From Chloroflexota bacterium (GTDB lineage Bacteria > Chloroflexota > Anaerolineae > Caldilineales > Caldilineaceae), in assembly GCA_003451595.1 (NCBI GenBank), contig DMDA01000114.1:1-64000 (forward strand): DNA of 64,000 bases, read 5' to 3'. The notes under the pieces are model-generated. The model was not told the origin of the DNA. It ran no database searches and saw only the letters and a list, made by a program, of their open reading frames with translations. Below, piece after piece: positions 38,931-49,240 of the stretch (positions within the stretch are counted from its first letter, which is position 1; the number at the start of each line of letters is the position of its first letter). A program made the translations under genes and the position numbers.

Positions 38931-39151
38931 CATAGCGCAGCGCCTTATGTTGCCAGCGTGGAAACATCATGCATGTTGGCGGCGTTATGAATGCAGGACG
39001 TTTACCTCGTCCGTCATTGCCAGCCAACAACTGTCACGTCCAACACACCGACCGCAAGGACTCCAGTGGCTGGGTGACATAGCAGCGGCGCGCATGTGGT
39101 GATCGTTATTCAACCGAGGAATCGGAACAGCGTTCCTAGAGAATATTGAGT

Positions 39152-39628
<477 letters not shown>

Positions 39629-39739
39629 GCCGGCGCATCACCTGATCGACCACCAGGTCATAGATGGCTTTGTCCACATGCCCGGCCAGTCGATGCGCCG
39701 GGCATCGTTATGCCTATCGCCAGAAATGGAGCAACGCGC

Positions 39740-41293
39740 GTGAACACACCCATTCATCCTTTGTTCGACCCGGCCAATCTGACCGATCAGGAGGCGGCCC
39801 GCCTCAAGAATCTGGAAGGTCTGATCGCTGCCGGCATCGAGCCTTATCCTGCGCGCGCTCGCCGCACGCACACCATCGCCGCCGCCCGCGCCCTGTACCG
39901 GGAAGCAGGCGACGCCGCTCCCGAAGTCAGCGTGACCGGGCGTCTGCGCCGCATCCGCATCATGGGTAAGATGAGTTTCGCCGATCTGGAGGATGGCACC
40001 GGCGCCATCCAGCTGGTGCTGCGCCAGAGTTCGCTGCCCGGCGATTTCTATGACAACATCTGGAAGCGACTGATCGACCTGGGAGACTTTGTCGGCGCCA
40101 CCGGCAAACTGGGACTCACCAAGACCGGCGAGTTGAGCGTCGAAGTGCGTGACATGCAATTCTTGAGCAAGACGCTCAAACCGATGCCAGACAAGTGGCA
40201 TGGTGTGCGCGACCAGGAGAAGCGGTATCGTCGTCGCTACGTCGATCTGCTTGCCAACCCGTCAGTGCGTGACATCTTCCGCACACGTGCAGCCATCGTG
40301 CGCGCCCTGCGTGAGTATCTTGACAGTGAAGGCTTCCTGGAAGTGGAGACGCCGATCCTACAGCCGCTGTACGGCGGCGCGGCGGCGCGGCCTTTTATCA
40401 CCCATCACAACCAGCTTCATCAGGATTTGTACCTGCGCATCAGCTTCGAACTCTATCTCAAACGGCTGATCGCTGGCGGCTATGATCGCGTCTATGAGAT
40501 CGGGCGGGACTTCCGCAATGAAGGCGTGAGCTTCAAGCACAACCCGGAGTTCACCCAGCTCGAATTTTACGAAGCCTACGCCGACTATCAGGATGTCATG
40601 CGTCGCACTGAGGAAATGGTGGCGTATGTGGCGCAACAGGTGACCGGCGGGCTTACACTCACCTGGCAGGGGCACACCATTGATCTGACGCCACCCTGGC
40701 GCCGCATTCCGTTGCGTCAGGCCATCCTCGAAGCCACCGACATCGACTATGAAAGTTATCCTGACGCTGAATCGCTGGCCGCCGAAATGCGCCGCCGCGG
40801 TCACGAACCCGACCCGCGCAGCACGTGGGGTAAACTGGTCGACAGCCTGATGGCAAAGTATGTTGAGCCAAACCTGATCCAGCCGACCTTCCTCATCGAT
40901 TACCCGCGTGATGTTAGTCCCCTGGCCAAAGGTTCACCCCATGACCCGCGCCAGGTCGAGCGCTTCGAGGGTTTCATGGTGGGCATGGAGGTCTGCAATG
41001 CGTTCAGTGAAATCAACGACCCCATCGACCAGCTGCAGCGCTTTGTCGACGAGTCGTATCGTGCACGTCACGGTGACGACGAGGCGCACCCAATCGATGA
41101 GGATTACATCGAGGCGCTCAGCTACGGAATGCCGCCTACCGGCGGCTTTGGCATGGGCATCGACCGGCTCACGATGATCTTCACCAACACCGACACGATC
41201 CGTGAAGTGATCCTGTTCCCGCATCTGCGCACGATCAAAGAGGGCGGCGAGCAGGAAACGGATGAGGGTGAGGATGTGCCTGGCGCACAATGA
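39740..41293 (+). CDS. lysS: Lysyl-tRNA synthetase, class II
   Basis: A 517-residue class IIb synthetase that charges tRNA-Lys. The N-terminal OB-fold anticodon-binding domain (about 55-165: VSVTGRLRRIRIMGKMSFADLED) precedes the catalytic domain with motif 1 (LDSEGFLEVETPIL), motif 2 (YEIGRDFRNEGVSFKHNPEFTQLEFYEAYADY) split by its usual loop, and motif 3 (GFGMGIDRLTM). GTG 39740 is preferred, with GGAG 9 bases upstream; ATG 39710 in frame has no such site. The acidic extension EGGEQETDEGEDVPGAQ at the end is longer than in E. coli. Between greA and this gene a 9-bp hairpin (39678-39686 with 39697-39705) lies without a T-run. Confidence 0.97.
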   Translation: MNTPIHPLFDPANLTDQEAARLKNLEGLIAAGIEPYPARARRTHTIAAARALYREAGDAAPEVSVTGRLRRIRIMGKMSFADLEDGTGAIQLVLRQSSLPGDFYDNIWKRLIDLGDFVGATGKLGLTKTGELSVEVRDMQFLSKTLKPMPDKWHGVRDQEKRYRRRYVDLLANPSVRDIFRTRAAIVRALREYLDSEGFLEVETPILQPLYGGAAARPFITHHNQLHQDLYLRISFELYLKRLIAGGYDRVYEIGRDFRNEGVSFKHNPEFTQLEFYEAYADYQDVMRRTEEMVAYVAQQVTGGLTLTWQGHTIDLTPPWRRIPLRQAILEATDIDYESYPDAESLAAEMRRRGHEPDPRSTWGKLVDSLMAKYVEPNLIQPTFLIDYPRDVSPLAKGSPHDPRQVERFEGFMVGMEVCNAFSEINDPIDQLQRFVDESYRARHGDDEAHPIDEDYIEALSYGMPPTGGFGMGIDRLTMIFTNTDTIREVILFPHLRTIKEGGEQETDEGEDVPGAQ

Positions 41294-41346
41294 CGCGTCA
41301 TGACTGTCAAGCGGGTGATGCACAGGCGCCAGCATCGCCCGCCGCC

Positions 41347-44300
41347 TCATTCGGTAACTTTGATCTCCATAAGCTCGATGGCTTGATCCGGCGCGGGCAA
41401 GCCATCGCCATCCACAGCCGGTAGGCGCACACCACTGGCAGCGTCATAGAAGCCAAGCAGCAACCGATACACACCAGGCGCAGCGTTGGGCGCAACGTGC
41501 AGCACGACTGTCTCTGCGACACGTTCGCCTTTTTCCCATGCCGAGGTGGGGTTGGCGCCCGCCTGCGGCATGGCGTCGCCCTGTGCGGCCATGCCATGCG
41601 CCGGGCTATAGAGTTGCAGAAAGCGCGTGTAGTCGGTCGGCATGGCGTTCCGTGCGCGGTAGAAGAGCGTCACCGTGAGCGCGTCGCCCGCGCGGACGGT
41701 CGTATCCGATGCCTGCGTGTAGCCTTCGAGCGCGATCTGATCGCCAAATGTCGCAGTTCGTTTGCGCAGCGGGCGACGGTTGCTTGACGCCAACACCTTG
41801 AACTCCGCTGCCGTGTAGAGATCGCCCAGCAGCGCACCTGTTGTATCGAAGGCTGTCAGCAATTCGCCGGTGCGCCGGTCGCGCAGCCCGACGCGCACGC
41901 TGTAAAGCCCGCTGGCGGCATCCTCTGGCAGGGTCAACGTCGTCCCTTCATGCGGCGCCAGATAGGGCTGCCACAACTCGCGCACTGTGTCACGCCAGCC
42001 GACTTGCAAATCCTGCCCTGCCACCTTCTGCTGCGCAGCGTCCACGATCTCGACAAAGCTCTGATATGCAGCACGGTCGGGCGTCAGCGGCTGCCATAAC
42101 AGATCGACGGAGACGCGATCCCCAGGCGCGGCGCGGAAACGCCCCTCCATCGGCGCGCCCTCAACAGCCACGCGCAGTCCGCTGAGCGTGGCTACAGGCG
42201 CTTCTGGCGCACCGAAGGTGGCATCTGCAACATGCGTCGGCGCAATGGCTGGGAGCGCGGGCAAGCTCACCGTCAGGAGCGGCCGCTCGATCGATGCCAC
42301 TCGATCATCCTCGATCGCACGCCACGCCAGCGTCACCGTGTAGAGGCCGGCGGGCAGGCCAGGCGGCAGCGCCAGTTCCGCTGCGTCTTGCACCACTTCG
42401 CCGGGCGCCCACGTCGCGCTGCGCCACACGCCAAAACGCGGTGCGCTCTCGATCTCGCTGACGACGCGGCCATCGGCAGCGCGCACTGTCCAATGCGCCA
42501 ACAGGTCAGGTTGATTGGTGCGCACGAACCAGGTCGGCGCTAGCTGCAGGCGATCGCCAGCCATGATCGTTGCAGTGATGCCGACCAGGTCCAGCCCAGG
42601 CGCCGCCGCATAGGGCAAGTCCACGATCGTCTCCTGTTCGAGAGGCGGCGGAGCCATCGCCCTGACGCCCCACACCAGCCCCATCGCCATCGCCACTGTT
42701 GCCGTCACGGTCAGCGCCTTCCACGCCCTGCCCAGCGCCAGCATAAACGCCAGCAACGCCACGCCGAACACGCTCAGCGCCAGCCCGGCTTGCTGCGCCA
42801 GCGTCGCGCCGCGCTGGAGATCAAGCGTGTGGACGTTAGCCGGGACACTCATCTCCACCAGCCCTGTGCGCGCTGCGGGCGCCGTCACGAGGGGAGCAAC
42901 GGCGTCCAGCGCGGCGCTCACTTGCGGGAAATAGAATTGACGCCAGCGTAGCGCGAAGGGTTGCGGCGCATCGATTGTCAGGTGAAGATCGCCTCCCGTC
43001 GCGTCGTTCGCGGTGACGGTGGCTGTGACCGGCGGCGATGCTGGTGCAATCTCCGCCAGCGCGACGGGATTTGCCCAACGTGGTAGAAACTCGTCATCGT
43101 AACCGGCGCCGAATGCGGATTCCGCCATCTCGAAGCGCGCCAGCGCAGCCGGCGACAGCCTGACATCGGACGGCGCCACCATGTGCGGCGTCTCGGCAGC
43201 GCGCGGCGTCTGCGTGATGACGATAAAGGCGACGGCCAGCGCTGTCGCGCTGGCGCGTGCAACGGGTGTGCTGAGGGCAGTGACCGCACCAGCGCCAAGC
43301 AGTGCTGTCGCCAAACCGGCTATGCTCAACAGCCGCCACGGAAACTGAATCACTGCCAATGCCGGGAAGGAGGCCCACAGCGGCGCACTCAACGGCGACA
43401 TCAGCAGGATGCACACGCCGAGCACGCCCAGCCAGAACCACCATTCCGCTGTGCGCCGCCGTGTAAAGATCGACCCGGCCAGCAGCAGCCAGACCTGTAC
43501 GGCGCCGAAGTGGTAGGGCGTTTGTCCGCCGTCCACCGCACGGAATCGCAGGTCGAGCGCAAGGAAATCTTGCCAGCGCCAGAGGTGGTCAAGCAGCAGC
43601 TGCGTCGACCACGCAGCAGTCGAGAGGTTGCTCCGCTCCAGCAACTGGGGCAGCCAGATCACAGCGCTCAACAGAGCGGCCACTCCCGCTGCTGCCGTAG
43701 GCGCGGCCAGCAAGGCCAGATTGCGTCGCACCGCTGCCAAGACTATCACGTAGGCGACCAGACAAGGCAACGTCAGCAGAAAGGTGATCGTGTGCGTGGC
43801 GGCGAGCAGCGCCAGCAGCGTGGCGGCGAGCGCCAGCCACGACGCGTGGCGCGGGCTTCGCATCACCCCACGCCACGCCCAAAAGAGCCACGGCAACAGC
43901 GCCTGCGCACCCACCTCAGCAAACGCCCCGCGCACATAGACATTCGCTAGTAGATAGAGAGTGTAAGTGTAGGCGGTGGCGGTGAGGAGGGCGGCGGAGA
44001 TTGAGAGATTGGAGATTGAGAGATTGGGGATTGAGAGATTGGAGATTGGAGATTGGAGATTGGGAGATTCGCTGGCGCGCGCAATCTCCAATCTCCAATC
44101 TCCCAAGCGCTTAATCGCTTTATTCTCATACAGCCCCGCTCCCAAAAACGCTGCGCCAACCGCGCCCACGATCACGGCGAGGGCAAAGGTGAGGCGGTAG
44201 CTATCGACCAGCGACGCTCCAGTCAAGTGCAGCCATTCGGCAACGTAGTACATGGCCGGCGCGTAGAAGGTGAAAAGTGGATAGCCGTAACCGGTGTAGA

Positions 44301-44592
44301 GTTCGGGCAGCCAGCGCGGCAGCAAGTCGCCGGCGCGCACGTGCTGGTCGAACAAGTACAATCGCATCAGATGCACCGGCGTGTCATCGGCAATGATGGG
44401 CAGACCGTGCGTCAGCAGCACCCACACAGCCGGCAGAGCGATCACCGCCGCTAATGCCAGGAGGACGTAGATTCGACGCAGAGACGCAGAGACGGGGAAA
44501 TGCGCAGAGCTGAAATCAGCATCATTTTCATGCTGATTGCTCTGTGTCTTCCCTGCGTCGCTGCATCGCTGCGTCAAGCGGTTCGCTATCAT
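41347..44592 (-). CDS. Large polytopic membrane protein (YfhO/GT-C-like) with inserted repeats
   Basis: A 1081-residue protein. About 12 helices fill residues 40-520 and include an early loop LPIIADDTPVHLMRLYLFDQHVRAGDLLPRWLPELYTGYGYPLF, typical of the 6-pyruvoyl-tetrahydropterin synthase-related/YfhO group of GT-C-like proteins. A few more helices follow, then a long beta-rich extracytoplasmic C-terminus (about 720-1081) of repeated domains. Likely role: sugar transfer or processing at the outer face. The first 40 residues are encoded by an ACGCAGAG-type interspersed repeat, and residues about 163-199 (SPISNLSIPNLSISNLSIS) by a GAGATTGG repeat, so parts of the coding sequence derive from repeats. 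ATG 44592 overlaps the upstream stop (ATGA), so translation is coupled. Confidence 0.82.
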   Translation of the reverse strand: MIANRLTQRCSDAGKTQSNQHENDADFSSAHFPVSASLRRIYVLLALAAVIALPAVWVLLTHGLPIIADDTPVHLMRLYLFDQHVRAGDLLPRWLPELYTGYGYPLFTFYAPAMYYVAEWLHLTGASLVDSYRLTFALAVIVGAVGAAFLGAGLYENKAIKRLGDWRLEIARASESPNLQSPISNLSIPNLSISNLSISAALLTATAYTYTLYLLANVYVRGAFAEVGAQALLPWLFWAWRGVMRSPRHASWLALAATLLALLAATHTITFLLTLPCLVAYVIVLAAVRRNLALLAAPTAAAGVAALLSAVIWLPQLLERSNLSTAAWSTQLLLDHLWRWQDFLALDLRFRAVDGGQTPYHFGAVQVWLLLAGSIFTRRRTAEWWFWLGVLGVCILLMSPLSAPLWASFPALAVIQFPWRLLSIAGLATALLGAGAVTALSTPVARASATALAVAFIVITQTPRAAETPHMVAPSDVRLSPAALARFEMAESAFGAGYDDEFLPRWANPVALAEIAPASPPVTATVTANDATGGDLHLTIDAPQPFALRWRQFYFPQVSAALDAVAPLVTAPAARTGLVEMSVPANVHTLDLQRGATLAQQAGLALSVFGVALLAFMLALGRAWKALTVTATVAMAMGLVWGVRAMAPPPLEQETIVDLPYAAAPGLDLVGITATIMAGDRLQLAPTWFVRTNQPDLLAHWTVRAADGRVVSEIESAPRFGVWRSATWAPGEVVQDAAELALPPGLPAGLYTVTLAWRAIEDDRVASIERPLLTVSLPALPAIAPTHVADATFGAPEAPVATLSGLRVAVEGAPMEGRFRAAPGDRVSVDLLWQPLTPDRAAYQSFVEIVDAAQQKVAGQDLQVGWRDTVRELWQPYLAPHEGTTLTLPEDAASGLYSVRVGLRDRRTGELLTAFDTTGALLGDLYTAAEFKVLASSNRRPLRKRTATFGDQIALEGYTQASDTTVRAGDALTVTLFYRARNAMPTDYTRFLQLYSPAHGMAAQGDAMPQAGANPTSAWEKGERVAETVVLHVAPNAAPGVYRLLLGFYDAASGVRLPAVDGDGLPAPDQAIELMEIKVTE
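43996..44104. repeat. GAGATTGG repeat with long inverted arms inside a coding region, copy 1
   Basis: Tandem GGAGATTGAGAGATTGGGGATT-like units at 43996-44068. Positions 44041-44061 are the exact complement of 44083-44103 (21 bp) around a 21-base loop. In frame with the membrane protein on the minus strand. Confidence 0.9.
44475..44575. repeat. Interspersed ACGCAGAG-type palindrome, copy 2, at a gene start
   Basis: Imperfect palindrome with arms of about 36 bases (44475-44510, 44540-44575) around an inner 9-bp hairpin (44514-44522 with 44530-44538). The right arm, read on the minus strand, matches 20142-20177 at 30 of 36 positions. It encodes residues about 6-39 of the 1081-residue protein. 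Confidence 0.75.
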
Positions 44593-46550
44593 GGCGCCTC
44601 GTTGCACAGCGGCAGCGTGACCTGCCCCAGATTGTAGGTAGGATTGTCGCCTGCCAGCGGCAGCGCCTGGGTGGACTCGGTTTCGTAGGGGATCGCCCAC
44701 ACGGCGTAAACGCCTGGTGGAGGCGGATCACTGGAGAATTCAAAGAATTGTGTGCCGCTGTCCGGCGTCTCCCAGGCGCGGGCGGTGTGTCCACTGTCAT
44801 CTTGCAGCCAGGCATCGACTTGTGCGACAACATCGCCGTTGCTGTCCACCAGCCGCACCGACGCCGACACATCCACCGGCTGGGGGCCTGGCGCCTGCCA
44901 GGCCAGGTCGACCGCGAGTTGCTCCGCGGGCGCGTCCGCAGGCAGGAAGCAATAGAGCGTCGCCTCGCCCAGGGTGACGCCGTCTTGTGTGACGACCGGG
45001 CCACCCGTCAATTCGACGCGCCGGGCGGTGGCAGGGACGGGACGGTAATACTCGATCTGATACGTGCGTCCATCCTCCACGCCGTCGGCTACATACCCTG
45101 CCAGACGGAGCTGTGCATCGAGGCGGTGTTGTGGATCGGCGTCCAGATGCATGCCCGCCAGCCAGCGCACCAAGCCCACGCGCGGCGCCGTCGGCGTCTC
45201 GGGGAGAACAAACGGCCGCTCAACGACGACATAATTCGTGTTGAAATCGGTAATATAGTCGATCGACCAGTAGTTGCGCCGGGGCCAGCCCCACGACACC
45301 GGCACGATGTAAAAGGTCTCCGGGTTGGCTTCGATGGCGGCGGCAATGTTGAGCATGTCGGCGTCATATTGTTCGTAGCTCTCGCGCGCGGTCTGCCAGC
45401 GACTGTAGTCACGATAGCTGAGCGCGCCGTCGGCGGTGACGAGGAGCAGCCCCAACAACAGCGCCCATCCGGCGCGCTGTTCGCCAAAGAGCCGCACGAT
45501 CCCATAACCCGCCAGCAAAAAGACCGCCGGCGCAATCACCAGTACGCGCAGATGATTGGGCGGCAGCGGCATCCCAGATACCGCCAGGATGCCCGGCCAG
45601 ATCATGACTAACACCGTCCATAGCAGCGTGCGCGGCGCAGTTCTGCGCAGAGAAAAGAGAGCGCCGAGTACAAAGAATGGCGCTACAAACCAGGCGACAG
45701 GTGGCCGCCCGGGGATGTTGTGCAGCCAGATCGGATCGCCAGTGACGCCAAACATCTTGAGATGCTCCGTGAATTGCAGCCAAAACAGGGCCAACGGCTC
45801 CGGGCGCGCAAAGAGCCAGACTTGCTGTGAGCGTTGGAAGCCAGCCGCCGGGTTAAGATAGATCGCTACGGCGAGTGGTGCGGCAACGAGCACTGCGGTC
45901 AGCACCAGCACGACCACGCCACGCCAGCGCAGCACCCGCCGCCAGTCCACCGCCAGCACGATCAGCAGCAGCGGCGCAAAGCGCGCCGCAATGTAAGTGT
46001 ACTGCATCACGCCCAGGAGCAGGCCGGCCAGCACGTAAGGACGCAAGTCGCTGCGGTCGCGACAGCGCCACCAGAGCAACAGCCAGAGCGGAAAGAGCGC
46101 CAAAAAGAGATTGGCGCGATAGGAGATGCGGCTGAGCGCCACCGTCCAGAAGGTGACGGCGACGAAGCCTGCGCCGATTAGGGCCGCGCGGTCGTCGAGC
46201 AGCCGTCGCCCCAAGGCAAAGGTGCTGGCGACAGCGACGACGCCGGCAAAGGCAGCGGGCAACCGCAGCACCAGCGCGTGATTGCCCAGCGCGCCGACGA
46301 ACAGGCTCACGAGATAGATGTAGAGCGGTTCACGCCCGTTGTTTTCAGGAAAGAAGAGCGGCGTAACGCCCTGCCACACGCGCAGCGCGTCTGTGCCGTT
46401 GGCGCCTTCGTCGAAGTGCAACCCCGGCGGCGCCACGTCGAGTCGATAGACGCGCAAACAGAAGGCGACCAACAGCAGCGTCAGCAGCAATAGGGTCATG
46501 ATGGCAGCCGGTCTGCCTTGTTTCATGTGTGATGAACGATCGATCCGCAT
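44589..46550 (-). CDS. GT39-like (PMT_2/ArnT-type) glycosyltransferase
   Basis: A 653-residue GT-C membrane glycosyltransferase. After the first helix the loop [21 protein letters not shown] supplies the D-E motif expected in PMT/ArnT enzymes (about 46-66). It is followed by [24 protein letters not shown] (the GREP motif of this group) and about 11 helices. A periplasmic C-terminal beta domain starts near 400. It would use a polyprenyl-phosphate sugar donor to modify lipids or proteins outside the membrane. Start uncertain: ATG 46550 with AAGG upstream, ATG 46526, or 46604. It overlaps the next gene by 4 bases, forming a two-gene operon, and is divergent from another such protein. Confidence 0.85.
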   Translation of the reverse strand: MRIDRSSHMKQGRPAAIMTLLLLTLLLVAFCLRVYRLDVAPPGLHFDEGANGTDALRVWQGVTPLFFPENNGREPLYIYLVSLFVGALGNHALVLRLPAAFAGVVAVASTFALGRRLLDDRAALIGAGFVAVTFWTVALSRISYRANLFLALFPLWLLLWWRCRDRSDLRPYVLAGLLLGVMQYTYIAARFAPLLLIVLAVDWRRVLRWRGVVVLVLTAVLVAAPLAVAIYLNPAAGFQRSQQVWLFARPEPLALFWLQFTEHLKMFGVTGDPIWLHNIPGRPPVAWFVAPFFVLGALFSLRRTAPRTLLWTVLVMIWPGILAVSGMPLPPNHLRVLVIAPAVFLLAGYGIVRLFGEQRAGWALLLGLLLVTADGALSYRDYSRWQTARESYEQYDADMLNIAAAIEANPETFYIVPVSWGWPRRNYWSIDYITDFNTNYVVVERPFVLPETPTAPRVGLVRWLAGMHLDADPQHRLDAQLRLAGYVADGVEDGRTYQIEYYRPVPATARRVELTGGPVVTQDGVTLGEATLYCFLPADAPAEQLAVDLAWQAPGPQPVDVSASVRLVDSNGDVVAQVDAWLQDDSGHTARAWETPDSGTQFFEFSSDPPPPGVYAVWAIPYETESTQALPLAGDNPTYNLGQVTLPLCNEAP

Positions 46551-46657
46551 GCACGCCTTCTCTCGAACGACCAGAACGCAAGCAAGTATGCCACAGGCGC
46601 GCACGGCTTCCGAGTTGCGGCCACGCCCGGAGTTTCATTTCGGCGCACTCACCAGCG

Positions 46658-46696
46658 TCGCTGTGTCTTGTCGCTGTGTCTTGTCGCTGTGTTTTG
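46658..46696. repeat. Three tandem 13-bp repeats in a divergent promoter region
   Basis: Three copies of TCGCTGTGTCTTG (the last with one change) at 46658-46670, 46671-46683 and 46684-46696. They lie just upstream of the predicted promoter of the 825-residue gene. The reverse complement resembles part of the ACGCAGAG repeat family. Confidence 0.8.
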
Positions 46697-46708
46697 CCTC
46701 CGCTCAGA

Positions 46709-46738
46709 TTCACGAAAAGCGGCATCCGCTGCTAGAAT
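46709..46738 (+). promoter_or_regulatory. Predicted promoter giving a leaderless mRNA
   Basis: TTCACG (46709-46714), 18 bases, TAGAAT (46733-46738), then 7 bases to the ATG at 46746. There is no Shine-Dalgarno sequence. Confidence 0.4.
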
Positions 46739-46745
46739 CCGTTAC

Positions 46746-49223
46746 ATGTCTGCTGCAAAGGTGGCCTATCATCGTTACCTCGTCTATGCTACGCTGTTGT
46801 CGCTCATCCTTGTTTCCACGCTCTTGAGCCTGCGTTGGGTGCAGATCAATGCCGTGCTGGTTGGTCGCGATTCCGCCGGTCATCTCGAACAGTCGCTCAA
46901 TACGGCGGATGCACTGGCGCAAGGCGGACTGGCGGGCGTCTTTCAGGCCGTCACACTCGATGATTACCGCCCGCCGCTACTCTATTTGCTCACGCAGCCA
47001 GCCTACGCCATGCTCGATCGCAGCATGGACGCGGCGCAGTTGCCCAACATCGTCCTATTTGGTGTGATTCTGTGGCTGACTTTCTTGCTGGCGCGCCGCG
47101 TGACGGGCGACTGGATGGCCCTCTTTGCGGTGGCGCTACTGAGCCTGCTGCCGATGGCGACGGCCATGACGCGGCTCTACTACATGGAGAACGGGCTGAC
47201 GGCGGCGTTGCTGTTGGCGCTCTATGCGTTGTTGCGCACCGAACACTTTGCGCAGCGCGGCTGGTCGTTGCTCTTTGGCGCGGCGTTGGGTGTAGCGTTG
47301 CTGGGCAAGTGGACTGCGCCGGTCTATCTGGCCTTGCCAGTGCTCTATCTTCTATGGACAGGCGCATTCTGGCGCCGTCAGCGCGACGCGCTGCGCCGGT
47401 TACGGATCGAGTGGCGGACGGCGCTGCTGGCGTTGATCCTGGGCGCGGCATTGGCGTTGCTCTGGTATCTGCCCGGTCGCGCCTTCGTGCTCGATCAGGA
47501 GATGCCTTTGGGCGACTGGCTGCCGGCGCTGTGGATGCTGCTCTTCGCCATGACGTTCTACGCCCTCTTTGTGGGCGGTGGTGTCGTGGGCAACTTCTGG
47601 ACGGCGTTGCTCGTGGCGCTGACGCTTGCCAGTCTGTGGTACTTTCCACGCATCGACTTTGTCAACCGTCTCTCCGATGTGGCCTTTGGCACCGACCGCG
47701 GCACGCAGCAGTCGCTCGATCTTCTGCGTCTGAACACCTACACGCGCTATGGCGAGTACTGGCTGACGCACCACATGGGGCCGCTGGCGTCGCTGGTCAT
47801 CCTGCCCGTCGCCCTGCTGGGCTGGGGGCGACGCCTGCCACACTGGCGTCAGGCGCGCCCAACGGTGATCATCTATTGGTCGGCGCTGGTGGGAGCGCTG
47901 ATTGTCCTCACGCTGTTGGCGCAGTCCAACCCGCGCAACCTGACGCCACTGTTGCCCCTCGTCGCCATTTTGCTGACGGAGGGCTTGCGCACCTTCCCGC
48001 GCCAGATCGCCGCCGTGTTTGGTCTGCTCTGGGTTGGCGTGCTATTCGTGCAGTGGTCGATCTACACTTTTGACGAACTGGCATGGGTGCAGGCGCGCAC
48101 ACCGCAACTGTGGGTCTATGGTGACTATACGGCGTGGCCAGCGCACGGACCTTCTGATCCTGGCTACTGGATTGGCCCAGACGTGTTGGCGACTATCGGC
48201 AACCCGGAAGGTGACGCCGAGTCGTTGGGGATGTTGATCGACACGTGGGAACTTCATCGTGGGACGCTGCGCTATCTGGCGGCCCGCGATCGGCTCAATC
48301 TCACGATTTCGCCGCTCACGGAGCAAACTGGCGCAGCCTGGGGCGATCTGTTCGCCAACCGCTGGCTGCTGCGCAAGGATGGCGACAACAGCGCAGTGCG
48401 TGCGCCAGGGCAGGCGCTGCTGGCGCGCATCGACGCCCACGATCCGCTCTTCGACCAACTCTACGCGCCGGTCAAATCCTATTCACTGCCCAACGGCGAC
48501 ACGGCGACGTTGTATATGCGCGATGGCCCGCGTCAGCCGCGCCAATACCCGGTGATCCTGATCGAGACCGCACCAATAGCTGAAGCGCTCAATGCATGGT
48601 GGTCGCCCGGCGCCACCCTGATCTTTGGCGACCGTGATGTAGCGGTGTGGATGGCGGTGCACGGGCTAGACGCGGATCATGTGCTGCTGCCTGGCCGTGA
48701 TGACGCAGGCTTTCCTGAACTACTGACCGACCTGACCGGCACGCTCTTCGTGGTTAGCCGCTATGAGCACGCCGCACGTGACATGATAGCCGCTGACAGC
48801 TACTTTGCGCGCACAGTCGCTTCTGGCGACACCGCGCTCGACGTCTTTGGCCGCCCCACGCAGCCACTGGAACCGTTGACTGTTGCTTCACCCTGGGCAG
48901 AGATCACGGTAGACGCGCTGCGCAGCCTGCCAACCCTGAAACCTGGGGCAGTGCTCCCCATCGAGTTGTCATTGACCAGTCTCGACGCGCGTCCGCTCAA
49001 GCTGTCGCTGCGGCTGGTGACGCCCGACGGCAACGTCATAGCGCAGAATGACGTGCCCGCCGATCCTGCTGTGCGCGCAGGTCTGTTGCTCCCGCCGGAT
49101 GCTGTCCCGGGCGAATACACGTTGAGCGCCGTACTCTATGACCCCGCAACGGGCGCCGATCTCCTCACGCGTGCGGGCGAGTCGTTGGGTCAACTGGCGA
49201 CGATCGTGGTTGTGGCGCCATAG
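46746..49223 (+). CDS. GT39-like membrane glycosyltransferase, large
   Basis: An 825-residue GT-C-like protein. The first helix is followed by [21 protein letters not shown] and [15 protein letters not shown] (about 67-81), the arrangement of an acidic residue and an R-P-P-L motif seen in PMT_2 enzymes. About 10 helices run to residue 465. A long extracytoplasmic C-terminus (470-825) ends in a beta-sandwich-like domain ([26 protein letters not shown]). The same architecture as its divergent neighbours suggests paralogues. ATG 46746 is placed at the expected transcription start. A sugar-transfer role is inferred; donor and acceptor unknown. Confidence 0.82.
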   Translation: MSAAKVAYHRYLVYATLLSLILVSTLLSLRWVQINAVLVGRDSAGHLEQSLNTADALAQGGLAGVFQAVTLDDYRPPLLYLLTQPAYAMLDRSMDAAQLPNIVLFGVILWLTFLLARRVTGDWMALFAVALLSLLPMATAMTRLYYMENGLTAALLLALYALLRTEHFAQRGWSLLFGAALGVALLGKWTAPVYLALPVLYLLWTGAFWRRQRDALRRLRIEWRTALLALILGAALALLWYLPGRAFVLDQEMPLGDWLPALWMLLFAMTFYALFVGGGVVGNFWTALLVALTLASLWYFPRIDFVNRLSDVAFGTDRGTQQSLDLLRLNTYTRYGEYWLTHHMGPLASLVILPVALLGWGRRLPHWRQARPTVIIYWSALVGALIVLTLLAQSNPRNLTPLLPLVAILLTEGLRTFPRQIAAVFGLLWVGVLFVQWSIYTFDELAWVQARTPQLWVYGDYTAWPAHGPSDPGYWIGPDVLATIGNPEGDAESLGMLIDTWELHRGTLRYLAARDRLNLTISPLTEQTGAAWGDLFANRWLLRKDGDNSAVRAPGQALLARIDAHDPLFDQLYAPVKSYSLPNGDTATLYMRDGPRQPRQYPVILIETAPIAEALNAWWSPGATLIFGDRDVAVWMAVHGLDADHVLLPGRDDAGFPELLTDLTGTLFVVSRYEHAARDMIAADSYFARTVASGDTALDVFGRPTQPLEPLTVASPWAEITVDALRSLPTLKPGAVLPIELSLTSLDARPLKLSLRLVTPDGNVIAQNDVPADPAVRAGLLLPPDAVPGEYTLSAVLYDPATGADLLTRAGESLGQLATIVVVAP

Positions 49224-49240
49224 CCGTGAGTGGACAGCGA

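Noticed and set aside
39629..39739. Intrinsic terminator between greA and lysS
   Set aside because: The 9-bp hairpin at 39678-39705 lacks a T-run, and read-through into lysS is likely.
43996..44104. CRISPR-like array
   Set aside because: Units are contiguous GAGATTGG words without unique spacers, and the arms are inverted; it is a repeat hairpin.
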